This document shows, one piece after another, positions 48,861-64,000 of a stretch of DNA of 64,000 nt. The notes beneath the pieces were generated by a model, which did not search any database, was not told the origin of the DNA, and worked only from the letters and a program-made list of their open reading frames with translations. How positions within the stretch are numbered: the stretch's first letter is position 1; every line of letters begins with the position of its first letter. The DNA is taken from the NCBI GenBank assembly GCA_020137815.1, contig CM035354.1, positions 2,247,495 through 2,311,494 of the forward strand, read 5' to 3'. The stretch comes from Hormiphora californensis. Taxonomy: Eukaryota; Ctenophora; Tentaculata; Cydippida; Pleurobrachiidae. The translations under genes and the position numbers were made by a program.

Positions 48861-51800
48861 TTAGATTTCAAATGAAACACCTCTCTCATCCAATAAAGAC
48901 GAACTAGATTGTTCAGTTTCACTAGTGGTCGGAAAATAAGTTGTCACAGTCACTTCCTTCTGGTAACCGGCGGAGGGGGAATTTGACACAGCATGACTTG
49001 ATGAATTGTCAAACTGTCGAGATGGTTGAATATCTGGAGCTGGAAACTGTCGAGATGATTGAATATCTGGAGTTACAAAATCACTACCAGGTTGGGCCAT
49101 AGCGTGTCCCTCTCCGATCACCTCAGTGACAACATCATTCCAATTCATATTCCGGGATGTCTTCTTTGGTCGGCTGCGTTTAGTACTAGAGCGTGTTAGC
49201 GATGTGATATGATCCTGATTGACACCAGGACGTGTTGTGATATGATCCTGATTAGGACGTGTTGTGATTTGATCCTGATTAGGACGTGTAGTGATATGAT
49301 CCTCATTAGGACGTGTTGTGATGCGATCCTGATTAGGACGTGTTGTGATATGATCCTGATTAGGACGTGTTGTGATGTGATCCTGATTATTAATCTCCTG
49401 AATATCATCATCCTCTATAATAATAGCAGTAGTAGTAGTAGAGGTGGTATCTATGTCCTGTATAGTTTGTGTTGTTCTATCCTTCGTAGTGCTGATCGTG
49501 TGGTGTTTCTTCTTCAATCGAATGGGACTTTTCTGGGGCGCAGAGTTCTGAAAATATGATTTCAGGGTTGAAATATATCTGGTTACCAAGCAAGTAACCT
49601 AGTTACACTTTTGGTATCGTGAGTACCCTTTCAAATAGTAGTTGACACTCGAACAAGTCACCACGTTAGTAACCAAGTTACCACGTCAGTAACCCAGTTA
49701 CCACGTCAGTAACCCAGTTACCAAGCAAGTAACCTAGTTACCACGTCAGTAACCTAGTTACCACGTCAGTAACCTAGTTACCACGTCAGTAACCTAGTTA
49801 CCACGTCAGTATCCCAGTTACCACGTCAGTTACCTAGTTACCACGTCAGTATTCCAGTTACCACGTCAGTTGTCAGTTGTCAGTAACCTAGTTACCAAGT
49901 CATTAACCTAGTTACCACGTCAGTTGTCAGTAAACTAGTCGGTATGAGTCCTAGTAACCTAGTCCCTTACCGGTATGTGCTGTTTGTGTATTTTAACGTT
50001 ATGCAGCCGGAGCCCGCTGGCAGTGGAGTACTTCTTTGTACAACGTGTACACCTGTACCAGGAGGTCGGTTCGTGTAGTCTCTCGTGTCTTCGTAACTGG
50101 GCTGGGGAGGGTAGTGTGTGTTGCATAGCTCGACCCTCTTTTCGCGAGCTAGAACATAACAAAGTGTGTGTGGGGTACCCAGGTCAAAATTGTTGACAAT
50201 GTAGCAATGCGCTTGCCAGCACATTTTGGTAAACTCCCAGCACATTTTGAAATTTAAGAGGGAACTATTAAATTGAGTCTGGCGTGCTCCTATTGGTCCA
50301 TATATTGTCGACATTAGGTGCTATTTTGATCGATTTTACAGAAAAACTTACTATGCCAATATATTGGCCTCTCTACCACCGGTTGCGAAGCAAATTTCTC
50401 TAATAAACGTCCTAGGGTGTTCCAATTGGTCTATATTTACTCCTTATAACCGTGGGTAGTCGATATATTGAGTCTTAGGGGGTGCTGGCTGGGTGCTGGC
50501 ATCCAGCAATGGGGCAGCAATGGATCGATTTTACAGAAAAAGTTACTATGTCAATATAGCCTCTCTGCCACCGGTCGCGAGGCAAATTTCTCCAATAAAC
50601 GTCCTAGGGTGTTCCAATTGGTCTATATTTACTCCCTATAACCGTGGATAGTCGATAAATAGAGTTTTAGGGGGTGCTGGCTGGGTGCTGGGATCCAGCA
50701 ATGGGGCAGCAATGTAAACGTGTCTCATTGCTGCATATTGCTGGATGCCAGCACCCATTCTTCACCCCCTAAGACTCAATTTATCGACTATCCACGGTTA
50801 TAGGGAGTAAATATAGACCAATTGGAACACCCTAGGACGTTTATTGGAGAAATTTGCCTCGCGACCGGTGACAGAGAGGCCATATTGACACAGTAACTTT
50901 TTCTGTAAAATTGATCCATTGCTGCCCCATTGCTGGATCCCAGCACCCCAAAACCAAGCACCCCCTTAAACCTAGGCCGTTATATTGGAGACCCTCTGCT
51001 CACCTGGGGGGTTGTCAGGGGTCAAAGTTAAATCAAAATCAATCTTTTGTAAAGGTAAATCATCCTATTAATATATCAATTAAATAATTAATTAATATAA
51101 TTGGCAACGTTAGATTTCAAATGAAACACCTCTCTCATCCAATAAAGACGAACTAGATTGTTCAGTTTCACTAGTGGTCGGAAAATAAGTTGTCACAGTC
51201 ACTTCCTTCTGGTAACCGGCGGAGGGGGAATTTGACACCGCATGACTTGATGAATTGTCAAACTGTCGGGATGGTTGAATATCTGGAGTTGCAAACTGTC
51301 GAGATGATTGAATATCTGGAGTTACAAAATCACTACCAGGTTGGGCCATAGCGTGTCCCTCTCCTATCACCTCAGTGACAACATCATTCCAATTCATATT
51401 CCGGGGGGTCTTCTTTGGTCGGCTGCGTTTAGTACTAGAGCGTGTTAGCGATGTGATATGATCCTGATTGACACCAGGACGTGTTGTGATATTATCCTGA
51501 TTGACACCAGGACGTGTTGTGATGTGATCCTGATTAGGACGTGTAGTGATATGATCCTGATTAGGACGTGTAGTGATATGATCCTCATTAGGACGTGTTG
51601 TGATATGATCCTGATTGATAATCTCCTGAATTTCATCATCCTCTATAATAATAGCAGTAGTAGAGGTGGTATCTATGTCCTGTATAGTTTGTGTAGTTCT
51701 ATCCTTAGTAGTGCTGATCGTGTGGTGTTTCTTCTTCAATCGAATGGGACTTTTTTGGGGCGCAGAGTTCTGAAAATATGATTTCAGGGTTTAAATATAT

Positions 51801-53551
51801 CTGGTTACCAAGCAAGTAACCTATTTACCACGTCAGTCGTCAGTAACCTAGTTACCACGTCAGTAACCTAGTTACCACGTCAGTATCCCAGTTACCATAT
51901 CAGCAACCTAGTAACCTAGTCCCTTACCGGTATGTGCTGTTTGTGTATTTTAACGTTATGCAGCCGGAGCCCACTGGCAGTAGAGTACTTCTTTGTACAA
52001 CGTGTACACCTGTACCATGAGGTCGGTTCGTGTAATCTCTCGTGTCTTCGTAACTGGGCTGGGGAGGGTAGCGTGTGGGGGCTGGGGAGGGCGTAGTGTG
52101 TGTTGCCTAGCTCGACCCTCTTTTCGCGAGCTAGAACATAACAAAGTGTGTGGGGGTAGAAGTAGTGCACACAGAGATCAGGGTTATAACTTATAATGAT
52201 GATGAGAAATCGGGGAAAATACCTTCTACAATATTTTATGATACGAAGGGGTGGGATACCAAAAACTTGATTGGAATTAGCAAGGGTTAATTAAGTGATC
52301 AGAAATCCTTACCTGATGTGTTAAATCTCATTCCACAATGACCACAATGAAACTTCCTCTTATTTTCCTCGTTCATGATATGATTTAGCACGCCCGTCCT
52401 CCGTGTAAACTGTTCACTACAATACGGACACGAATAAACACGTGTCTTATTGCACTCATGAGCGGTGAAACTCTCTTTTGATCTGAACTGTGCCGTGCAC
52501 TCGGTGCATCTGTAACATATGTGCCCAGGACCCCTGTGCTTCCCACAGTTCCCACAGACCGGCTTAGCGGTTGTGTTGTCTGTATTAGTATTTTTAGTTG
52601 TGTTGTGGGCCGTTTTCTGGTGTCGAGTCAGAGAGGATCGAGTTGAGTAGGTAGACCGACAGGTGGGACATTTGAACCGTTTTAACGAGTGCACTGACAT
52701 GTGTTTCTTGAGTTCATGAGTGCCTTCGTAGCCTCGGAAACACACGCTACACATATAAGTTCCACCGTGTTTCTCTAAATTGTGTGACTTGAACTTTTCG
52801 TAACTGGCAAACATCTCCCCGCACTGTCGGCAGTAGGAGTGTAGGTAGGGTTCAGGATCGTGTAATAGGGGTGTGGGGACCTCATGGGGTTCTTCAATTG
52901 TAGTAGTGGCTACTTCCGATGATGTAGTAGTGGTTTCAATAGGAGCCTCCCTTTCGTAGGAGTCTGTGTAGGTTTCATATATTTGGGCTGTTTGTTCATC
53001 TTCCTCGCACAGCTGATGATCTACCCCTCTTATCTGATCCCCTTCGAGGGTCGGGTCTTCAAGGGATACAGCTCGAGCGAGGTCACCTCTTTTCCATAGT
53101 TGTGGTTGTTCCTGTAAAACATTAGTTGGTTATGAAGTCACCTATTCGCTATTTGCTATTACGAGCTTTATCTTTAAATTCACTTCCTTTTGATCAAACT
53201 TTAGCACGTATTTCATTTATCATTTATTATTCAGTTTATTATCAGCCTCGTACCTGAACATGATGATACATCGTGTTATCTGAACTGTCTGACACCAGAA
53301 TTACCGAATCTGAAGAGAAGAGTTTTAGTGGGACATGTCAATAACCAGAGAGCTAGTTGAATTGTTACTTGTGCAAAGAAAAGTGGGATGTCAATAACCA
53401 GAGTGGGGTGTAAAACACTTATAAGATTGTTACTAATTGTTACAAAAATAACTTTTGACTGACCATTAGGTACTTGATAGACCATGTTGGTTGGGTGTGC
53501 TTCTCCATTAGAAACGAGTATGAGAACTCGTGAGTCACTATAATCATCCAT
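48861..53551 (-). CDS. C2H2 zinc-finger protein with two alternative 3'-terminal exon pairs
   Basis: Common exons 53464-53551, 53254-53309 and 52313-53111, then either 4a/5a (51928-52058, 51110-51769) or 4b/5b (49971-50101, 48861-49547). Both routes stay in frame (577 and 586 residues). The common part carries about five fingers and the first half of a sixth (CGHCGMRFNTS); exon 4 completes it (LRRHERLH) and adds a seventh (YRCTRC...H). Exon 5 has a 9-residue tandem repeat (NQDHITTRP, six or seven copies) and a basic KRSRPKK segment. Exons 1 and 2 encode similar peptides (VLILVSN, VILVSD), suggesting an older exon duplication. It is probably a nuclear DNA-binding regulator; target unknown. Alternative C-termini recall insect lola-type genes in layout only. 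Confidence 0.9.
49640..49965. repeat. 20-bp minisatellite in the intron after exon 4b
   Basis: About fifteen copies of a GTTACCACGTCAGTAACCTA-type unit; a shorter version (51800-51915) follows exon 4a. On the gene strand every unit contains GGTAACTAGG, resembling the nearby true donor region (GGTAAGGGACTAGG). Confidence 0.85.
50205..50985. mobile_element. Palindromic element: two direct and one inverted copy of a 200-bp unit
   Basis: Units at about 50325-50520, 50521-50720 and (inverted) 50735-50945 share GGCAAATTTCTCCAATAAAC, CCTAGGGTGTTCCAATTGG and GGGGTGCTGGCTGGGTGCTG. It sits in the intron separating the two alternative terminal exon pairs of the zinc-finger gene. No coding frame. Confidence 0.85.
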
Positions 53552-53789
53552 GACTATAATTAAATTGTTATGGGATTATTTTGGGGAGTGAATTGGGGCT
53601 GGGGAGTGGGGTGGGGGGTTACATAGATAAAACAACTGTTTATGTAAGGAAAACTAAAAAACACTCAACTAAATTAATTCTAAAGGGGGTTTAAAATTTA
53701 AATAATACATAGATATAGATCAATGTAATTGACAATCAACTCATAACTTTGCTAACTTGATTAAATATCTGAAATTAATTTAATATTAT

Positions 53790-54770
53790 TTACATGTCCA
53801 TATTAAACACGATTTTCCCGACTGCTCGCCTCGTTTTCAATTTATCAAATCCTTCCTTTAGGCTCGTCTCATTGAAGGGCAACTCGTCCTGAATTATCGG
53901 TTTCAGAGGATCCTTCCCTCCCTCCCCGTCCATAATTCCAGCCAGCTCCGTGTAATCCTTAGTATTCTTTTTCATAGCGAATAAGTGCTCATTAGCTCTG
54001 CACCCAATCCCCGAAAGGGCCCGCAGCCAAAATCCTGGAGATCCGTTAATTGCGACGTACTGACCATGTCGCTCTGCAGTTGATTTTAGGAGACCTTTAG
54101 AGATGGTATAGTAATCCTCTCCCGCTCCACTGTTAGTCGCACAATCGTAGATCACATCAAACTTCTTGTCTTCTGGAATGACATCACCCACTGTCAGGGA
54201 CTCGGTTAGTGTTGTTTTTGTGTAATCGACCACTTCTGTGGCTCCTAAACTCTTAACCAGTTCCACGTTTCTCTCACTACACACACCGACAATTTCTTTT
54301 GCACCGAACACTTTTGATAGTTGAAGGCCTGCAGTACCAGTACCCCCACTGGCACCAATAACCAACACTCGGTCACCCTCCTGGATCTTTCCGTAGTCTT
54401 TAAGTGCTTGGAAGGAAGTGAGATAGGTGACGGGAAGAGCAGCAGCTTCGGTAAAGGTCAGGGAAGATGGTTTTAGTGCGAGACCATCGGGATCTGTTGC
54501 AGTGAACTCAGCCAAGCTTCCATCTCTCCCAACCGCCCCATAAACTTCATCACCAACTTTAAAAGTGTCAACTTTGCTTCCAACTTCCTCGACAATCCCA
54601 GCAACGTCAATTCCAACCACAGTTCCCATGATAGGCCATGGTGCTTTGTAATCGACGGGATTAATGGCAGCACATTTCACTTTCAAAAGTACTTTGTTGT
54701 CGCCACATTTAGGTTTTGAGTAGGCAGCGTTGAATGATATGGTAGTTCCACTTCGTGTAGCTGCTCGCAT
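53790..54770 (-). CDS. Quinone oxidoreductase-like MDR family protein (zinc-independent)
   Basis: 326 residues in one uninterrupted exon, starting MRAATRSGTTISF at 54768-54770. The N-terminal GroES-like catalytic domain has AINPVDYK and GIDVAGIVEEVG; the Rossmann domain has the NADPH-binding loop GASGGTGTAGLQ, and the C-terminus ends in RRAVGKIVF, as in the NADPH:quinone reductase/RTN4IP1 branch of medium-chain reductases. The Cys/His zinc ligands of alcohol dehydrogenases are absent. It likely reduces quinones or other alpha,beta-unsaturated carbonyls with NADPH; the true substrate is unknown. It is intronless although its neighbours are spliced, so it may be a retrocopy or an acquired gene. 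Confidence 0.93.
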   Translation of the reverse strand: MRAATRSGTTISFNAAYSKPKCGDNKVLLKVKCAAINPVDYKAPWPIMGTVVGIDVAGIVEEVGSKVDTFKVGDEVYGAVGRDGSLAEFTATDPDGLALKPSSLTFTEAAALPVTYLTSFQALKDYGKIQEGDRVLVIGASGGTGTAGLQLSKVFGAKEIVGVCSERNVELVKSLGATEVVDYTKTTLTESLTVGDVIPEDKKFDVIYDCATNSGAGEDYYTISKGLLKSTAERHGQYVAINGSPGFWLRALSGIGCRANEHLFAMKKNTKDYTELAGIMDGEGGKDPLKPIIQDELPFNETSLKEGFDKLKTRRAVGKIVFNMDM

Positions 54771-55460
54771 GGCGGATATTCAACGGGGAAGATCGAAAAC
54801 TGTTGACTTTTGTCTTTTTCAGAAAAAGTTTTGTGTCACGCACTCAAAAACAAGTTCAGATTTTCACAATTTTTAGTAACTTTTCGGCCAAATTTGTCAA
54901 ACGCGCCGCGGTTTGCTATTTGCGCGTTACTCTTTGGAACCACATGTTGCGCGAAAACGGGTGTACTTTCTTCACAACACCGTCTATTGATACCGCGCCT
55001 TACAGAAAGATTATGATCGGTGTTCGGGTGTTCCTTAGAATGTCATGATTTGTGGGGACGGTAATATTGAATTGTGTGGACTGTGGAGCGTGCTGGAGCT
55101 GTAGCACAATAGAGGGGGCACGTGAGAGTCCAATATATGCGTCAGTTAATCTTCTGACAAGCGAACTCATAGTAACCCACAATGCAATACTTCAATTAGA
55201 TGTCATTGGGATGGGGGAGGGGAGGGTGCAATTGTCAGCTTGCCTATGGAATGATATTGGGAGGTTTTAGTAGTGGTGATGGAGTAGACAATGCACACTT
55301 CTCCCTTTCTTACTAATTTAGACAGGACACAAAGCGGTAGTCTACTGATAAACAATGCAATGTAATCACCACCAACACACATTTCTCTGGCGCTCCGAAT
55401 CTTAAGTTTAGTATGAATGGGTTGAAGTCACGAGAGAAGTCATGAGAGAGAGAATGAAAG

Positions 55461-55551
<91 letters not shown>

Positions 55552-55955
55552 AAGGGGGAGATAATGTAATGCAAGTCCACACAAAAGGGCTTTTGTTTTT
55601 GAACTGTGATGCGAAGTGAGATATGCCACTATTGTGAAAACTCAAAATATTTGCTTTCAGACTTCAAGTTGTGATAGATATTTTTCCTGGTTAAGCGTTC
55701 GTATGCAAAATAGGGATGCAGTTTAAACGCAGAACTTTTTCAGAAATAGAATTTATTAATAGCACCAGTTTACACATAGCTTCCGCTCAGAGACAGAGGT
55801 ATATCATTTCATTCACATTTCTTCCAGTTATATCCATATTTATATCAGATTGTCAGGAAAATATATCATAAACAGTGTCCAAGTCATGGCCGGCACGACT
55901 CATCTCATTAACAGACACCACGTGCAAGTCGGAGTTAAAAAATAAACAAAATAAT
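54771..55955. other. Intergenic spacer with GA microsatellite
   Basis: A (GA)n tract lies at 55447-55550. The 5' flank of the MDR gene and the 3' flank of the dehydratase gene face each other. No further gene is supported. Confidence 0.6.
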
Positions 55956-62106
<6,151 letters not shown>

Positions 62107-62114
62107 ATCGTACA

Positions 62115-62540
62115 CTGGAAAATGTTAGCATTAATCATTAATCATTGATTATTTCAAGTTTTTAATTATTATTAATCATTGATTAATCATTGATTATTTC
62201 AAGTTTTTAATTTAAGTTTGTGTCTTGTGGTAACGTTAGTTTTTAATGTATGTGACCATGATGTACCATTACCAAAAAATGACTGAATATCTCGTTCTAG
62301 CATTTGTTTGTGATGAGACTACATGGTCTGTTTTAATTATCTTGGACTAATTGCAAATTACTGTGAACTGGCTGAAATCATGATATAATTAGAAGTTCTA
62401 ATTATATTCTGGTTTGAAGCTGTGATCAACCCGACAGAGATCTCACAATTAGCGGAAAATAGCAGTTGGGTTTCTGTAACAGTTACAAATTACATAGTCA
62501 GCAGCTTGTAATAACACCTTTATACTTCATTTAGTGAGGT
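62115..62540. promoter_or_regulatory. Divergent intergenic region (HACD / class C receptor)
   Basis: The HACD first recognised exon (minus) and the receptor start codon (plus) are about 430 bp apart, so promoter elements for both probably lie here. It has ATTAATCATTGATTA repeats (62130-62200) and no clear TATA box. Confidence 0.45.
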
Positions 62541-64000
62541 ATGAAACTACCACTCATCCTGCTTCTCGTGGTTCTACTTGCCCCTTCTGCCCGATCGAAC
62601 GAAGATGTCTGTCCTGTATCACGTCTTAATGACCCCATTTCCTTTAAAGACGGAGACTACATCCTAGCGGCCCAGGTAACTATAGTCAGAATCCTATAAA
62701 TACCAGTCCCCGATTTACCCGGGCAAAACCCTTTTCCCAAACATCCCGGTAAATAGGCCGACGTCGCGTCTTATCCCTTTAGTATTTTGATTGAAGTATA
62801 CTTTGAATATTTCCATATTTTTGACTTTCTCTCTAATCAAAAGATTCATAGGATGTCCCGCTATAATACCAATTATCTTACGCAGGTTAATTCTGGAGAC
62901 ATTAGAACGCGAGTGGTCGACAACCGAACGGAGTTGTTCTGTGACCAGTCCAACGCTGCACTTTACAATTTGCAAAAAGGGCTGGCATTCAAGCTGACCG
63001 TGGAAAAATTTCAACCACATTTTAGGTAAGTTGACTAGGAGAATTACGGTGAATTATCTTGTAAATAGGTAATTAATTGTAGTGCTTACGAAAACAAATC
63101 TAATTTTGATTTCACATTGTCTAATTTTGAAAAGTTTATGGATTACATAATACCCCTTGCTTTTCAGGGCTTTGAACAAGACTCTGGGGTACGCAGTTTA
63201 TGATACCTGCTCAGCTGCATTTCAAGCATCATCGAGCGCCGTTTCCATAGCAATGAACCCCAAAATCGTTGGTATGGCGGTGGTGGACTATGCGGGTTAT
63301 GTTGAGAAATCATCAACTGTCGCGTGCGGTCGAAACATTTCCAGTTATGTGTACATGACAAATTCAAACGACCTGATGGATGGTGATACCTTTACCACTC
63401 TTTTCTCCCTGATCGACACTGAAGAACGGGAAGCAGAGGCCATGATTCAACTGCTCGAGCATGCAGAGCTGAGCTATATGGACATTTGGTACCACGAGCT
63501 ATCCTATACAATGGCAAGTCACATTTACACAAACTACGTCCAGAAAGTCGGGGGATGCGGCAGGATGGGGGATGTGACGAGTAGCACTAAATTTAAGCAG
63601 AATGTTGAAAATGCTTACAAAGAGAGCGGAGGTAGACCTGCGGAGGTGCAGCTGATCCTCCACAACTCAGCCAGCAAAACAAGGAAACTCTTGACACATT
63701 TGATCAAGGATCTAGGTTTCCGGAACAAGATCTACGTGTTGGGAGGATCCAATGGTCGACGGAGGTTCATGACGGACTATGCTCAGATTCTCCAAGATCT
63801 GGGAGCCTACAACAGCACCATTATCACCTTCCTGCCACCGCTCCTGAATATTGAACCGGGTGAACTGGTGAACAACCTGACGAAACAGTTCTGGAATTCC
63901 ACCCAGGATGAAATGGATGTGTTGTATCGAGAGATCCAGGAACGGAAATGTGATGTGGAGGAGGGAGTGGTAACGTGTTCTCCGACTAGCTGGATCCCAT
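62541..64000 (+). CDS. Class C-type receptor ectodomain (ANF/periplasmic-binding fold), partial
   Basis: Exons 62541-62675, 62886-63025 and 63168 to beyond the window keep phase (about 369 codons visible). The start opens a strong signal peptide (MKLPLILLLVVLLAPSARS). The N-terminal ligand-binding region includes LGYAVYDTCSAAF, the pattern seen after the first beta-alpha unit of CaSR/mGluR/V2R-like Venus-flytrap domains, then IVGMAVVDYAG and SYTMASHIY. The membrane part lies outside the window, so a class C GPCR is likeliest, but a receptor guanylate cyclase with the same fold cannot be excluded. Ligand unknown. A CCCCGATTTACC remnant of the Tigger/pogo-like family lies in intron 1 (about 62702-62760). 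Confidence 0.82.

Noticed and set aside
49209-49559. Plus-strand frame opposite zinc-finger exon 5b (and 51458-51781 opposite 5a)
   Set aside because: Antisense shadow of the NQDHITTRP coding repeat.
49630-49965. CRISPR-like regularly spaced repeats
   Set aside because: Units are contiguous without unique spacers and lie in an animal intron; an ordinary minisatellite.

Overview
The window is metazoan nuclear DNA. The evidence is spliceosomal GT-AG genes with animal orthologues: myosin essential light chain, VGLL4, ATG7, a 3-hydroxyacyl-CoA dehydratase, and LDLa-type and class C GPCRs. The sequence is rich in (GA)n/(CT)n microsatellites, minisatellites and non-autonomous palindromic DNA elements. 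The lineage cannot be fixed from sequence alone. Large LDLa-7TM and class C receptor sets and divergent orthologues would fit an early-branching (non-bilaterian) animal, but that is a low-confidence guess.

Layout. 1-20 kb is almost gene-free: a 21-bp satellite, a 7.6-kb foldback element (3514-11140) made largely of GCGCTTTAAAGCGC-type units with terminal inverted repeats and an exact 8-bp target duplication, two more palindromic elements (12.05-12.6 kb and 12.65-13.17 kb), and a probably broken Ly6-like secreted-protein gene (13.4-14.1 kb). 20.4-28.3 kb is a myosin essential light chain gene (minus strand), whose 6.5-kb fourth intron holds an LDLa-7TM receptor gene on the opposite strand (24.4-27.0 kb). 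29.2-29.7 kb is a decayed retroelement fragment. 30.2-32.2 kb is a VGLL4-type TEAD cofactor (plus). 36.8-48.7 kb is ATG7 (minus), whose 4.9-kb intron holds a second, intronless LDLa-7TM receptor (42.7-46.0 kb, plus). 48.9-53.6 kb is a C2H2 zinc-finger gene (minus) with a duplicated pair of 3'-terminal exons predicting two alternative C-termini. 53.8-54.8 kb is an intronless quinone-oxidoreductase-like MDR gene. 56.0-62.1 kb is the 3-hydroxyacyl-CoA dehydratase. It diverges, over about 430 bp, from a class C-type receptor ectodomain gene that runs off the right end. Gene models were assembled by hand from splice sites and reading-frame continuity.

The strongest unexplained patterns are these. 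(1) Tandem arrays at four different genes repeat an exon-intron junction itself (ELC exon 5 acceptor, VGLL4 last-exon acceptor, ATG7 exon 2 donor, HACD exon 4 acceptor); two of these give in-frame alternative splice sites. (2) Small dispersed elements fold into several adjacent hairpins, and the stems of two related copies differ by paired changes. (3) Two related receptor genes are each nested antisense in an intron of a housekeeping gene. (4) A 109-bp hAT-like MITE carries a perfect GTCACGTGAC box flanked by CCAAT-type motifs and recurs seven times.
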